The notes beneath the pieces are model-generated. The model was given only the letters and a program-made list of their open reading frames with translations. It was not told where the DNA came from and ran no database searches. 44,795 nt of DNA, taken from a virus. A program made the translations under genes and the position numbers. The DNA is taken from IMG/VR virus record IMGVR_UViG_3300038856_000044, positions 1 through 44,795 of that record, one strand, 5' to 3'. This document shows positions 1 to 9,031 of the stretch, piece after piece (within the stretch, counting starts at the first letter, position 1; each line of letters begins with the position of its first letter).

Positions 1-127
1 ATCTGGTTCGCCGCTGCCGCCTGCTGGGCTGCGATGCCCGCTGCTCCCTGACCCGCACCAACCGCCTGTCCGGCACCCTGTTGCACGAACTCGAGCCCTC
101 CACCGAGCCCTGCCGTCAAGCCCGCCG
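1..127. repeat. Left copy of 127-bp terminal direct repeat (circular junction)
   Basis: These 127 bases are identical to 44669-44795. The length equals a common assembler k-mer and the repeat lies inside a coding frame that continues through it, so it most likely marks overlap closure of a circular or circularly permuted genome, not a physical terminal repeat. The unique genome length is then 44,668 bp. Confidence 0.95.
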
Positions 128-926
128 CCTGCGCAAGAGCCTGCTCAAACGCCGTGAGCGGTGCATCCGTCCGAGCACGCTGGAATGCCTCGACACCTGC
201 GCCTGGCTGGAACCCTCCGAAGTTCGATCGCAGCAGGAACGCCTCCTCCTGATCGTCGATGCCGCGATTGACGCGGTTCAGGATGTCTTCCTGTGCCTGC
301 GACTGCGGCTCACCCGTCTGCGCAAATCCTGCCGCATCGCCGAGAAGCCGATTCGCAGCCGCAGCCGTTCGGGCGCGCTGGAGAATCGTGTTTTCCTGAA
401 TGGGAGCCAGTTGCTCCTGGATTCGCCTATTGCGATCCACAACCGCCTGGTTACTCGCCAGAATTTCTTCGAACTCGCCGTCAGTGAGTCCCAATCGCTT
501 TAGAACATCGCGCAATTCCTTCCCGCGCGGAACATCCTGTGTTTCGATGCGGTTCAAGCTGTCAGGGTCGAACTTGGCGCTTTTCCGCGAGAATGCCGGA
601 TCCGATATTCGGTCGTTGCCCTGCTCTCTAATGATTTGGATCGCCCTGAGAGCACGTCGCTTCACCTTGTTGTTGACAGGCAACGAATTGATGCGATTGA
701 TGAGTTCACCAATCGGTGTGGGCTCGTTCAGGAAGTTCTGACGACCAATGAGAGACAACGCATCATTCTGAGATCCAGCAAACGTCGGGATGTTGTTCGG
801 ATCGAACCCGATCGCAACCTGATCGGCCGAGCTATTCGACGCCTGCCCAGCCTGTCCTGCTGCGAACTGACCGCCCGCACCAATGAGGGAACCAAGAATT
901 TGTCCTGCCGCTGCCCATCCACCCAT
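1..926 (-). CDS. Internal virion (ejection-type) protein, N-terminal part; continues at 44452-44795 across the junction
   Basis: The ATG at 926 opens two bases after the stop of the preceding tail gene, with an AGAAAGG ribosome site. The frame runs off the left edge without a stop. Joined to 44452-44668 on the circle it gives exactly 381 codons, a 380-residue protein. The N-terminus is rich in Gly and Ala (MGGWAAAGQILGSLIGAGG), the middle is charged and probably helical, and the last 130 residues are again Gly, Ala and Gln rich. Such composition is typical of small podovirus ejection proteins that leave the capsid ahead of the DNA and help form a trans-envelope channel. The two larger proteins downstream fit the same set. 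I see no enzymatic motif, so the role rests on position and composition. Confidence 0.8.
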   Translation of the reverse strand, partial: MGGWAAAGQILGSLIGAGGQFAAGQAGQASNSSADQVAIGFDPNNIPTFAGSQNDALSLIGRQNFLNEPTPIGELINRINSLPVNNKVKRRALRAIQIIREQGNDRISDPAFSRKSAKFDPDSLNRIETQDVPRGKELRDVLKRLGLTDGEFEEILASNQAVVDRNRRIQEQLAPIQENTILQRARTAAAANRLLGDAAGFAQTGEPQSQAQEDILNRVNRGIDDQEEAFLLRSNFGGFQPGAGVEAFQRARTDAPLTAFEQALAQAAGLTAGLGGGLEFVQQGAGQAVGAGQGAAGIAAQQAAAANQ

Positions 927-928
927 GA

Positions 929-2341
929 CTAAAGCCTTTCTGTATAGAGACGCGCCGTCGATCGACCTTGCTGCGTATCCACAAGCGGATTAACAATCGC
1001 CCATGCATAGTCAGACGTTGCAGCCGCCACACCCATATCGACCCTGAACGAATACGTCGCACCCGGGGTCGGTCGCTCGACGACATGTTTCAGTGTCACG
1101 ATATGACCATCAGCATGGTTTGCAGAAATCGCCATGCCCGAAGTGAAAATCATGTGGGGACCCTCTACTACCGCCGCGCCGCCGCCGTCATCGACCTGAA
1201 TACGCACTCCATGATGTGCATGTGTAAACTCTGAGTCAGAAGGACCACCCACGCCATTGGCGCGATTCTCATCCCAGTTCCAATTCACAGTGACTTCGTA
1301 CACGAGTCGATAACCGGGATGTGGAATGTATTGCGACAGCGAAAGCGGTGTGATCTCTTCCCAATCAATCACACCCGCCGCCGGAGTCGTCGGTGAAGCA
1401 GGATAGACCGCCTCCGTCGCATCCTCTGCCGTCTGCATCGGAATGTGTGGGAGTTCGAACGGAGCCGCTTCGCTCATTTCGTACATCCACACGTAGAACA
1501 CGTTGAAGTCATCGAGATCGGCCGAGGAGAGGATCCTAACCACCACATCGCTCGGTGTCGCATCGGTCTTCACGATTCCCTGTAGCGTCGTGTATGTCGT
1601 CGGCGCCGAGGCGTCCTGAAGCGCTAGGTTCTGGTAGTCTCCGGACCCAAGGGCACCCGTCGTCACGAGATTCACCGAACCAGTGGTGAGCGTGTATGCC
1701 ATTCCAATCAGATACTTCGTGCTGGGCTTGAGCCCGGACACTGTCGTATCAATTCCGCAACTCGCCTCATCGGCGAGGATTCTCAGCGACTTCTTTTCGA
1801 GCCCTGCTGCGGTGGCCGACGGGACAACGATATCCACCGTCGTCGGCGTGAGAACGAGGCTCCAGCCATCAGGCGCGGAGTTGGCCGCACCCGACTGCAC
1901 TTCGAATCCTGGGTTCGGCAGGAGGTTGCGGCCCACGATCGCAGGCTCGAGCCAGCCGTCCGTCGCAGTCGAAGTGCCGCCTGTATCCGTATACTCCAGT
2001 CCAGTCGTGTAGCTGTTGTTGGCTGCAATGCGGTACCGCAAAGCCTCAATCTCACCTGACAGGTCAGTAGGCTTCGTGGGCGACGCTGTGTCACCCGGGC
2101 TGGTGCCCGTGTCCACAAATTCGGCGTCTGTTGCCGCGAGATCGCTCACCTTCGCAATGGCCACTTCGGCGAGTTTCGACGAGTCGATGGCTGCGCCAGA
2201 CGCGATGTTGTCGTTGTCGAGTGCATTGACCGTATTGAACAGGAGGTTCGTGTCGGTATTGATATCCGCAACGACAGCAACCTGACCCGTGTTGAGGTCT
2301 GTGCCACCACCCGTCTTCGAACTACGTGAAATTGTGGGCAC
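929..2341 (-). CDS. Structural/tail protein with a carbohydrate-binding-like region
   Basis: 470 residues, starting at GTG (MPTISRSSKT) with GGGGAG six bases upstream that overlaps the previous stop. The N-terminal 100 residues are Asp, Asn, Thr and Ala rich (NTDTNLLFNTVNALDNDNIA), resembling phage fibre shaft segments. Around residues 135-280 the pattern GRNLLPNPGFEV followed by SAPDGWSL is what carbohydrate-binding-module-like jelly rolls show. The C-terminal 180 residues hold an aromatic and histidine-rich beta domain (HAHHGVRIQVDDGGG). It lies between the 572-residue tail protein and the ejection proteins, where podoviruses keep tail tip or fibre genes. A role in receptor or glycan contact is inferred, not shown. 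Confidence 0.65.
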   Translation of the reverse strand: MPTISRSSKTGGGTDLNTGQVAVVADINTDTNLLFNTVNALDNDNIASGAAIDSSKLAEVAIAKVSDLAATDAEFVDTGTSPGDTASPTKPTDLSGEIEALRYRIAANNSYTTGLEYTDTGGTSTATDGWLEPAIVGRNLLPNPGFEVQSGAANSAPDGWSLVLTPTTVDIVVPSATAAGLEKKSLRILADEASCGIDTTVSGLKPSTKYLIGMAYTLTTGSVNLVTTGALGSGDYQNLALQDASAPTTYTTLQGIVKTDATPSDVVVRILSSADLDDFNVFYVWMYEMSEAAPFELPHIPMQTAEDATEAVYPASPTTPAAGVIDWEEITPLSLSQYIPHPGYRLVYEVTVNWNWDENRANGVGGPSDSEFTHAHHGVRIQVDDGGGAAVVEGPHMIFTSGMAISANHADGHIVTLKHVVERPTPGATYSFRVDMGVAAATSDYAWAIVNPLVDTQQGRSTARLYTERL

Positions 2342-2343
2342 TT

Positions 2344-4062
2344 CTAACTCCCCACCACATTGGCGTCTGCGTCATCGGTCGGACCCGACACCATGACTTG
2401 CTGATCTATTTGCCCAATCCAAAACGGCTCACTCGCACCTGCATGAGCAAAGCGATGACTGACTGTGACCCCGGACCCGACGCCCGGCACGCGATGTCTC
2501 CGTGTGGACTGAGCATCACCCCACGTCATCGTTCCCCAGACCCCAGTACCCCACACTGATCCACCGCTCGGGACCGGAAGCATCGAAGTCTGGCCTTCGT
2601 TCTCTCCGTCATCGAAGAAGAGCGTGTGATTGACTTCGTAGTCTCCGAGCCCCTGCACGGAAATGAACGCATCTCCAGCGTGCTTCTCACGGCTTGGAAT
2701 TCCGTAGTCTTCGTCACGAGTACGGAACTGGCAGTTGATCTCGTTCGTCACGAGGTCGGCATACACGTCTCGTTCGAACCGGACGACTTCACCTGCCGTG
2801 CCGCCAACATAGGGATACGGCTTGCCGTCCGAGCCACGCAGCGGGACAATCCTATTCGCCGTGATGCCGTTCAACTCCCACTTGTACCACCGCACCGTAT
2901 CTGGAGTCAGGCGCTCGACGCCCTTGATGTCCATGCACAGAATGAGGTCATTCGTCGTATTTGAACCCGTAGCAACTGAGAAGAGAACCATTCCCTCCGT
3001 AGGCCAGAACGCACCGGAAACGTACTTGAATCGCGCACGGTTCAGCGAGTCGAATGTCCTTCGAATGGGCCACGACAGGTACTCCGTCACCCGGTAACCA
3101 GCATCCTGAGACATGGCCAGTGAGTGGATGCCATCCCGACTCATGAACACCGCATCTCCGAAGTCTTCCCCGAGGCTCACGAAGGCGTCCTGATTCACGC
3201 ATCCCATCGGAACCGTATCCGAAATCTCGAAGATATTGGCGTTGCTTTCGATCTGCGACGGGGGACGAGGGCGGAACGACACGATTCGCTTGTTGGTCAG
3301 CGCCAACAGAAAGTCGCCACGGTTGTCCGTATACTCGGCCATGCCAGTGGAGTATTCGCTGCCGTAACTCCCTACACCGAAGTTCTCGCCCAGCAGTTGA
3401 CCGGGGATCACGTTAGATGCCTTGTAGTTGGCTGCGACCGTTGCATCGCTCGCGTAATCGCAGTAGCGCCACACCATCGGATTGTCAGTCTGTGTGCTTC
3501 CGTCCAGACCCGCCACGAAGATCATGTTCCACTTGCTGAACACGTACTTCACGTCGAAGCCGAGGGCGACCTTGTCGATCACGCCAGGTGACGCACCCGT
3601 TCCATCCCAGAACCAGAAGCTATCGCCATCGTCACCACCGGCTGCGAACAACTTGTCCTGGAACATGGCGAAGTTCCAATGGAAGTCTGCTCCGTCCGTG
3701 ATCGTCACCGTATTCGTCGTCTTGTCCAGATTGCCGAGCGTCGTGTCAATGAACACGTCACCGCCTGACACAACGACCAGATCCCGCGTCGCATCGTAGT
3801 CACGAATGTACTCATGGATGCCCTGGATGGCATCACCACCAGACAGCGCATCCGGGTAGTCAGAATCTCCATACCGGACGCCTGGACGAGTGCCGGTCAT
3901 CGAGCCCTTGCGAGCGCAGTTGTACGCCAACCGAAGATCGGTCGGGCGAAGAGCCTGCGGGTTCTCGTCTTCGTTGAGTCCACCCAATTCGATGAGCGGA
4001 CGCGCCGACTGATAGCCTGGGCTATTTCGTGCAAACTGTCGTGCAAAGCCACGAATCGGCAT
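2344..4062 (-). CDS. Tail protein, beta-propeller-like (tail hub/nozzle candidate)
   Basis: 572 residues; the ATG follows the preceding gene's TAG directly (TAGATG). Near the N-terminus, ARPLIELGGLNEDENPQALR followed by NCARKGSMTGTRPGVRYGD matches the opening of many podovirus tail proteins that begin with a 'genes/rules' strand and continue as a beta-propeller. The body has repeated short beta segments (VVVSGGDVFID, MFQDKLFAAGG, MIFVAGLDG, FVSLGEDFGDAVFMSRDGIHSL), as expected for propeller blades. The last 100 residues contain GTGVWGTMTWGD. Position after the head-tail adaptor gene supports a tail tube or nozzle role like P22 gp10 or T7 gp12. No assignment to one family is certain. Confidence 0.7.
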   Translation of the reverse strand: MPIRGFARQFARNSPGYQSARPLIELGGLNEDENPQALRPTDLRLAYNCARKGSMTGTRPGVRYGDSDYPDALSGGDAIQGIHEYIRDYDATRDLVVVSGGDVFIDTTLGNLDKTTNTVTITDGADFHWNFAMFQDKLFAAGGDDGDSFWFWDGTGASPGVIDKVALGFDVKYVFSKWNMIFVAGLDGSTQTDNPMVWRYCDYASDATVAANYKASNVIPGQLLGENFGVGSYGSEYSTGMAEYTDNRGDFLLALTNKRIVSFRPRPPSQIESNANIFEISDTVPMGCVNQDAFVSLGEDFGDAVFMSRDGIHSLAMSQDAGYRVTEYLSWPIRRTFDSLNRARFKYVSGAFWPTEGMVLFSVATGSNTTNDLILCMDIKGVERLTPDTVRWYKWELNGITANRIVPLRGSDGKPYPYVGGTAGEVVRFERDVYADLVTNEINCQFRTRDEDYGIPSREKHAGDAFISVQGLGDYEVNHTLFFDDGENEGQTSMLPVPSGGSVWGTGVWGTMTWGDAQSTRRHRVPGVGSGVTVSHRFAHAGASEPFWIGQIDQQVMVSGPTDDADANVVGS

Positions 4063-5055
4063 CTATCCAAGCACCTTGTCCGGGAACCCGCGCTCTACTT
4101 GCACACGGTTCCCTCCACTCTCAAAGCTGCCAATCGTATGGCGACGCGACTTGCTGCCGCCATAAGCGCGATGCTTCCGGATGACCTGATCTTCAGAGAG
4201 GTCCGTGAAGTGCGCCGCGGCATAGTTCTGATCCCACGCCATCATCATGGTCGAAGCAGCACGCATCACGATATCGTTCGTCACTGCGCTCGGAACTCCA
4301 TCGAGCGTATCGTTCGCAGCTGCGAGTTCCGGGTGTCGATAGTAGTAGCTGTATCGAATAACGTATCGGTCATCGGGTACAGGCCACACAGCAAAGCGAA
4401 GTCCCGGGTCTGGCGCGTCGCTACCAGCGAGATAGGTTGGGATGTCGTACCCACCCACCGCGACTACTTCCGGCGACCCGGTTCGATCGTTGGCGTTGGG
4501 AAAGATTTCGTCGTACCGGACAGTGGGATCGACCTGCATCAACTCAAGATTCTCTTCCTCATACGCCACACGCACCACGTCACGCACCGTGTCTGGCAGG
4601 ATGTACTCTGAGTAGTGAAGCTGTGCATCGGAAGTCTCTGAATCAGGAAGATCGGAGCCGAAGACCAGGATACTACTCACCCCGCCAGTCACTGACGCAG
4701 AATTGACGACGCGAAGAGACGTATTCGGGCTTTCGGACGCCCCGTCTCGCCACACCCGCATCACCAAATCGCCAGACACACTTAGGTCCGTGATGCCAGC
4801 GGCCACCGTGACTTGCCCAGCCGGACTGCCCTCCACAGAAATGAAGGAAGCTCCGTCCACCAGTGGCCGAGTCGTTAGCGCACCATCATGGCGCAGATCG
4901 AACTCCCAACGCTTCGTCGAGAGAACGTCTTCAATCGCCATGTTGATGACATTGAGCGTCATCGTGTCTTCAGGCCCAGAGATCGCAGCGACCGTCGGCT
5001 GACGACGGAACAAACGAACCCGATTGACCAATTCCAACGCGGTGACGCTCGACAT
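4063..5055 (-). CDS. Head-tail adaptor / tail tubular protein A-like
   Basis: 330 residues. The first 60 residues are helical and carry a pattern seen in podovirus connector proteins, where an N-terminal helix pair is followed by a W-x-F/F-D segment (NMAIEDVLSTKRWEFDLRHD). A beta-rich middle (about 60-150) and an alternating helical and aromatic C-terminal half (RYSYYYRHPELAA, then MMMAWDQNYAAAHF) follow. In P22- and T7-like phages a protein of this kind binds under the portal and nucleates the tail. It ends one base before the next tail gene and follows two small genes, consistent with head-completion genes. Start MSSVTALELV is preceded by GCGTAGCGCACG, a weak ribosome site. Confidence 0.7.
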   Translation of the reverse strand: MSSVTALELVNRVRLFRRQPTVAAISGPEDTMTLNVINMAIEDVLSTKRWEFDLRHDGALTTRPLVDGASFISVEGSPAGQVTVAAGITDLSVSGDLVMRVWRDGASESPNTSLRVVNSASVTGGVSSILVFGSDLPDSETSDAQLHYSEYILPDTVRDVVRVAYEEENLELMQVDPTVRYDEIFPNANDRTGSPEVVAVGGYDIPTYLAGSDAPDPGLRFAVWPVPDDRYVIRYSYYYRHPELAAANDTLDGVPSAVTNDIVMRAASTMMMAWDQNYAAAHFTDLSEDQVIRKHRAYGGSKSRRHTIGSFESGGNRVQVERGFPDKVLG

Positions 5056-5061
5056 CGTGCG

Positions 5062-5661
5062 CTACGCCTCTTCCTTCCTGGGACGACCCGGACCACGCTT
5101 TGCAGGCCGTTCCTCCAGTAGCTTCTGGACCGCTTCCATTGCCGTGCCCAACGCCTCGCCCTGACCACGCACCATCTCGACCATCTCATCCTTCACCGGA
5201 TCGTACTTGTGCGTGGCCTCTTCCTCGGGAGGCTTTCGTGCATCCCAGCCCGCCTCGACGAACCCGCCCGACTCGCTGAACTTGTCCGGCACCTGCATCA
5301 CGTACTCGATGCGGTCCGGTATAGGCTCTGCACCGGGGTCGGACCCCTCGACGTAATTGAACCAGTTGAGATAGTTCTTGTACCGCTTCACGAACTCGTG
5401 CTCAGGCAGAATGTTTCCATCCATGTCGAGTGCGAGATCGGTACGCTCCGGCAAGAGTTCTCCCGCCTCGACGGTCTTGCCGTGGCTGGAAAGAAGCGGT
5501 GCTCCGTCCAGTTTGACAACCGTCTCCGGCGGAAGCTCCTTCTTGTAGTCCTTGTGTCGGAACGTGCCTCGCTCGTGGATCACCTCATGGCCTGCGGCCG
5601 TCCACTTGAGAATCAACTTCTGATACTCGTCACTCGAATCGAAATCCGCTGCTGCGCTCAT
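5062..5661 (-). CDS. Hypothetical phage protein with AT-hook-like tail
   Basis: 199 residues, acidic and hydrophilic, with no membrane segment. Its start codon overlaps the stop of the 64-residue gene upstream (TAATG). The C-terminus carries RPAKRGPGRPRKEEA, containing the GRPRK core of an AT-hook, a short minor-groove DNA-binding motif. Residues 150-185 form a likely amphipathic helix. It lies between capsid and tail-adaptor genes, so it could be a packaged or head-completion protein. I do not recognise a family. Confidence 0.6.
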   Translation of the reverse strand: MSAAADFDSSDEYQKLILKWTAAGHEVIHERGTFRHKDYKKELPPETVVKLDGAPLLSSHGKTVEAGELLPERTDLALDMDGNILPEHEFVKRYKNYLNWFNYVEGSDPGAEPIPDRIEYVMQVPDKFSESGGFVEAGWDARKPPEEEATHKYDPVKDEMVEMVRGQGEALGTAMEAVQKLLEERPAKRGPGRPRKEEA

Positions 5662-5855
5662 TACATATCCTCCTTGATTGCCTTCACCAGTTCACGAGCC
5701 TGGGGTACCAGACTCGTCGAAAGTTTGCCCTCTGAATCCATGCAGCCGTACCTGGCTACGACGCCACTCAACACAGCCAGGAACAGCTTCTCTTCCAGCT
5801 CGTCGCCATCGCCCTTTGAGCCAAGGCGCTTCTTGAACCGATCCCACCATCCCAT
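5661..5855 (-). CDS. Small hypothetical structural-region protein
   Basis: 64 residues beginning MGWWDRFKKRLG, an amphipathic basic start, followed by an acidic stretch and a hydrophobic helix (EEKLFLAVLSGVVARYG). The stop overlaps the next start (TAATG), so translation is probably coupled. It sits just after a UUCG-capped hairpin that separates it from the capsid genes. No family recognised; the length and position suit a minor head or connector component. Confidence 0.6.
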   Translation of the reverse strand: MGWWDRFKKRLGSKGDGDELEEKLFLAVLSGVVARYGCMDSEGKLSTSLVPQARELVKAIKEDM

Positions 5856-5885
5856 GGCTGCTACTCCGTTTCGTGCGTACGTGAA

Positions 5886-5909
5886 GGGAGAGGGCCGAAG
5901 CCCCCTCCC
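5886..5909 (-). terminator. UUCG-capped GC hairpin between capsid and tail genes
   Basis: On the minus strand GGGAGGGGGC-TTCG-GCCCTCTCCC forms a 10-bp stem (one G-T pair) closed by a UUCG tetraloop, followed by TTCACG. It begins 11 bases after the stop of the 256-residue head protein. The U-tract is poor, so it may act as a partial terminator or as an mRNA 3' stabiliser that keeps capsid mRNA more abundant than tail mRNA. Confidence 0.6.
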
Positions 5910-5920
5910 AACACTCGGTC

Positions 5921-6691
5921 CTACGCGATGTTGAGATACACCGGGTGGTACTCGCCATCGACCGGCAGAAGTGCCGCAATCGTACCGAGAGAGATTCGAA
6001 CTGCCTCAGCAGTCGTCGCCACAGCGACCTGGAACGAACCAGCGTTCTCTCCGTGGTAGATCGTCTGACCCACAGCGCCCACGGCCGTCCCAAATAGAAC
6101 GCTCGCAAGCCCCGTCTTCTGAGCCCAGAAGTATTGGGGAGTGGTATCGCCAGCACCGATATCGACAAGCGGAACACCCGCCGCCACTTCCACCGGAAGC
6201 GCCGCCGCAACCACGGCTGCCGAAATCTTCACCGCACATGCGCTGAAGACAATGGTGGCATCTGAACTAGTCGTAAGTGCCGTCACCACAGGTCGATCAA
6301 TGGCAAGCGTAAGAGTGCCGGACGTATGGGCCGCATGGCCCGTGATCCGATACAACTCTCCGCCGCCAACATCGTCTGTGCTGATGTATCCACCAGCCAG
6401 TTCGTTCGCAGTCAGAGTCACAGTAACCGTGACGCTAATCTGCGTAGCCCCGGCTGCCGCCGCAGCCTGAACATCCACCTTATCCACAGCAGCAACAATC
6501 GGGTCGTAGGTCGCGAGCTTCCCATGTCCGATCGCAGTCGCGTTGTCACTCCGGACGTATTCGAACGTCCGACCATCATCGAAGCAAGCGCGAGTTCCCG
6601 GCAGATGCCGAGATTCCGTGACCGCTTCGTAGACGGACTGGTTGGCGATGACTCCACCGCCGAAGAGAACAGGATGAGTTTGATACGACAT
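5921..6691 (-). CDS. Head decoration/stabilisation protein candidate
   Basis: 256 residues, beta-rich, very rich in Ala, Val, Thr and Gly, with a strong ribosome site (AAGGAGG) seven bases before ATG. Immediately downstream of the major capsid gene, a place often used for capsid decoration proteins. Features visible: an N-terminal MSYQTHPVLFGGGVIANQSV, a central run of alternating beta residues (TQISVTVTVTLTANELAGG) and a C-terminal segment containing YFWAQKTGLASVLFG followed by GQTIYHGENAGSFQVA. The same Q-x-x-G-x-A pattern (QKTGLASVL) occurs in short capsid-cement-like proteins. Function is inferred from position and composition; a minor coat protein is the main alternative. Confidence 0.6.
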   Translation of the reverse strand: MSYQTHPVLFGGGVIANQSVYEAVTESRHLPGTRACFDDGRTFEYVRSDNATAIGHGKLATYDPIVAAVDKVDVQAAAAAGATQISVTVTVTLTANELAGGYISTDDVGGGELYRITGHAAHTSGTLTLAIDRPVVTALTTSSDATIVFSACAVKISAAVVAAALPVEVAAGVPLVDIGAGDTTPQYFWAQKTGLASVLFGTAVGAVGQTIYHGENAGSFQVAVATTAEAVRISLGTIAALLPVDGEYHPVYLNIA

Positions 6692-6703
6692 GACTGTTCC
6701 TCC

Positions 6704-7747
6704 TTAGGCCGTCTGGCCGGTGACTTTGTTGTTGTACTTTCGTCCAGAGCAGACCATCTGACCCTGGAAAATGATCTTCACGCTGAAGGCATCCTGGAAC
6801 GCCTGGTCAGAGATCGGAGTCATGTCGAACAGAGCCCCTTCCGCATAGTTGAGGAAGAGGGTGTCGGTGTTGATGAAGTAGGTCGTACCGGACGGGCAGT
6901 AGGAGTCGTGGAAGACCGTGGCCTTCCGAAACATCAACTGCTCGAAACCGATCTGACCCATCATCTCGTCCGACTTGTACCGAACCTGCGGCGTCAGACG
7001 CGCTTCGTAGAACCGGAACACGTCATCGTTCGTCAGCATCACGTTCGGGTTGATCGCTCCCTCCGAGCAGTTCATGTGAGCGAACCGCCAGTTGGGAAGA
7101 CCCGTTGTTGCGAACGAACCACCGGCAAACGAGATGCTTGCAGGTGCCGTGCCCTTCGCGGAAACGCCCCGCGAAGCCCACTTGCTGTAAGTGGAGGCCG
7201 AAGCATTCTGGAGCGAACTCGTTCCAGCCGCGATGATGCTGTCCAGGGACGTAACAGCGTTGGCCGGAGAGGCCGTGCTGTAAATGTCCTGTGCGAACAG
7301 ATCAATCAGAGCCGAAGTCGAGTCCGTCTGCTTGTGCATCCAAAGATCCGCAAGCTGAGCGGTGCCCCTGTTGTTGCGGCGCTCCAGACCGGAAATGATG
7401 GCCGTCGAGCCATACAGCTTCCAGTTGGCACGAGTTCCACGAATTGTGTCGCTCGTGTCCGTGCTAAACGCACTATATCCACTCGCCAAACGTCGCGCCG
7501 AGCCATTCGAGTCGAGTTTCACTCGTACCCGGATGGACTCACCGCTCGTCGAACGAGCAGCCGTACCAGAAGGAGATCCGTCTGCGCCGATTTCGCCACC
7601 GAGGACGACACCGAGCTTCCCTGCGAAAATCGAAGCGCCGGGATGGGCATCGAGAGCGTTTTCCCGAATTCCCGGATGAATCGCTTCCGCAGTTGTAGAC
7701 AGAACCTCGTTCTGTGTACGGGTTTCAGTCAAACTGGCAATCGTCAT
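6704..7747 (-). CDS. Major capsid protein
   Basis: 347 residues, preceded by AAAGGGG before ATG. It follows portal and scaffold genes and precedes the decoration gene, the usual head order. N-terminal residues 1-60 are helical then flexible; the central region is Gly, Ser and Ala rich with WKLYGSTAIISGLERRNN, and the C-terminal region contains NVMLTNDDVFRFYEARLTP, GFEQLMFRKATVFHD and GTTYFINTDTLFLNYAEGA. 'Target-and-test' sequences of this sort (a mutable surface segment followed by the Phe-x-Gly/Ala beta-hinge) are seen in HK97-fold coat proteins of podoviruses and siphoviruses. Its length is normal for a coat protein that uses a separate scaffold. No protease gene is seen, fitting a P22-like assembly in which scaffold leaves intact. 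Confidence 0.85.
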   Translation of the reverse strand: MTIASLTETRTQNEVLSTTAEAIHPGIRENALDAHPGASIFAGKLGVVLGGEIGADGSPSGTAARSTSGESIRVRVKLDSNGSARRLASGYSAFSTDTSDTIRGTRANWKLYGSTAIISGLERRNNRGTAQLADLWMHKQTDSTSALIDLFAQDIYSTASPANAVTSLDSIIAAGTSSLQNASASTYSKWASRGVSAKGTAPASISFAGGSFATTGLPNWRFAHMNCSEGAINPNVMLTNDDVFRFYEARLTPQVRYKSDEMMGQIGFEQLMFRKATVFHDSYCPSGTTYFINTDTLFLNYAEGALFDMTPISDQAFQDAFSVKIIFQGQMVCSGRKYNNKVTGQTA

Positions 7748-7772
7748 GACCTAACCCCTTTATGGCGATGAC

Positions 7773-8681
7773 CTACCTGAACAGGGCGTCGGGGTCCTTC
7801 CCCATCTTCCGTGCAATGCGGGCCATCGTCTCTTCTACAAGTTGTGGAGTCACCCGCGCCCCGGATTTGATCGCGATCGGATCTGACGGCGGTGCGGAAC
7901 GAGTCGTACTCTTCGCATCCGTCGCCTTCGACAGCATGATCTCACCATTGGGTTGGCTGTTCTTTGCGGCCAGCTTCTTCTCAACCGACTTCTCATAGAT
8001 ATCGAGCGTCATCATCTTCAGCGTCCGCGATCCCTGAGGACTCGCCAACGTCTGGAGTTGCTGCGCTGCCGACCTATCGCCGTTCTGGGCTGCCGAAGTC
8101 AACTGGCTCACGGCCTTCTTGATCTCGCCTTGAGCCTCTTCCAGAGACTCTGGATCGTCCTTGAACACAGACAGGGCCGTTTCCATGTTCTCCTCGAGCG
8201 ATCCCTTGAGGCTGTTCGTCTCCGTACTGTTCAACCGCGACGCCATGTCGTTGATGGTTGATTGCAGTTCGGATAGCTTGCTGTCGTAGCGTTCACGAAT
8301 GGCCTTGATATCGGGGTCGAAGATTTCCTCTTCGTCCTCCACCTCGGTCTTCGTATCCGCCTTTCCACTCAGAATGTCCTGAAGGGCCTGCTTCAGTCGC
8401 GGGTTGGTTTCCACCTGGTTACCAATGCCCGCGAGCTTCACCAACTCGTCAGCACTTCCGAGTGCATCGACATACTGTTCGAGAGGCTTCAACTTGTTCC
8501 GCGTCTCGTGCAGTTCACCGATGTATCTGTCCTTCTTCCGAATCTCCTCCACCGCAAAATCGGCATCGCTCTTGATACGGTCGTGATAGTTCACGCCGCC
8601 TGCCTGCGATTCCTCTCCCGCTTCCGGCTGAGACTCGACCACTTCCGGGCTCTCTTCTTGAATACCCGTCTCTTCGTTCAC
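7773..8681 (-). CDS. Capsid scaffolding protein
   Basis: 302 residues from GTG at 8681. An ATG seven codons upstream is in frame, but GTG has GGGGG five to six bases before it and overlaps the preceding stop as GTGA, a coupling seen throughout this genome. The protein is highly charged, Glu, Ser and Gln rich, with an acidic N-terminus, a predicted long coiled coil (about residues 40-230; DSKLSELQSTINDMASRL) and a basic C-terminal end (MARIARKMGKDPDALFR) like the coat-binding helix-turn-helix of scaffold proteins. Position between portal and coat genes is diagnostic of scaffold. Confidence 0.85.
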   Translation of the reverse strand: MNEETGIQEESPEVVESQPEAGEESQAGGVNYHDRIKSDADFAVEEIRKKDRYIGELHETRNKLKPLEQYVDALGSADELVKLAGIGNQVETNPRLKQALQDILSGKADTKTEVEDEEEIFDPDIKAIRERYDSKLSELQSTINDMASRLNSTETNSLKGSLEENMETALSVFKDDPESLEEAQGEIKKAVSQLTSAAQNGDRSAAQQLQTLASPQGSRTLKMMTLDIYEKSVEKKLAAKNSQPNGEIMLSKATDAKSTTRSAPPSDPIAIKSGARVTPQLVEETMARIARKMGKDPDALFR

Positions 8682-9031
8682 GTATCCCCCTTTGGCGTCC
8701 ACGCCAATGGATTCGTCTTGCCGCTCGATCCTTTGTACGAATACAGCTTGCCGATTCCGTTGTACATATCGTTCCGCGATCCCCTGACCTTTTCAGAGGA
8801 TTCCCCAAGAGACATCTTGTTCTCCTTCGCCCACGAATTCAGTTCGGATCGCGAGGAGAACGGTTCGTCTCTCAAATGAATGTATGTTCGAGGCCCACCC
8901 CACTCGAACGAGTTCACCCGCGTCAGGAGGAGGCGCATGGAACTCCCACAGCAAGAGGGAATGCTGTCAGACCAGACATCGTATTCTTCTCGTTCGCACT
9001 CGTGGCAAAACACGTCGTGGAGCACGGCCAT
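8678..9031 (-). CDS. Small zinc-ribbon protein in the head gene block
   Basis: 117 residues starting TGATGG on the portal stop and ending GTGA on the scaffold start. It has FCHECEREEYDVW near the N-terminus and SCCGSSM about fifteen residues later, forming a C-x2-C...C-C ribbon like the FmdB/regulatory-type zinc ribbons often found next to phage portal genes. The second half is polar (LHREEP-like acidic and Ser, Lys rich). Likely a zinc-stabilised assembly or DNA-binding accessory; role unknown. Confidence 0.7.
   Translation of the reverse strand: MAVLHDVFCHECEREEYDVWSDSIPSCCGSSMRLLLTRVNSFEWGGPRTYIHLRDEPFSSRSELNSWAKENKMSLGESSEKVRGSRNDMYNGIGKLYSYKGSSGKTNPLAWTPKGDT

Noticed and set aside
1-127. 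True physical terminal repeat or packaged direct repeat
   Set aside because: The length equals a common k-mer and the repeat lies inside a continuing gene; circular closure explains it better.
5886-5909. Full-strength Rho-independent terminator
   Set aside because: The stem is strong, but TTCACG follows instead of a U-run, and tail genes downstream must be expressed.
6326-7771. 481-residue rightward open frame over the capsid genes
   Set aside because: Antisense to coat and head genes, composition very Arg and His rich; a frame shadow of GC-rich coding DNA.
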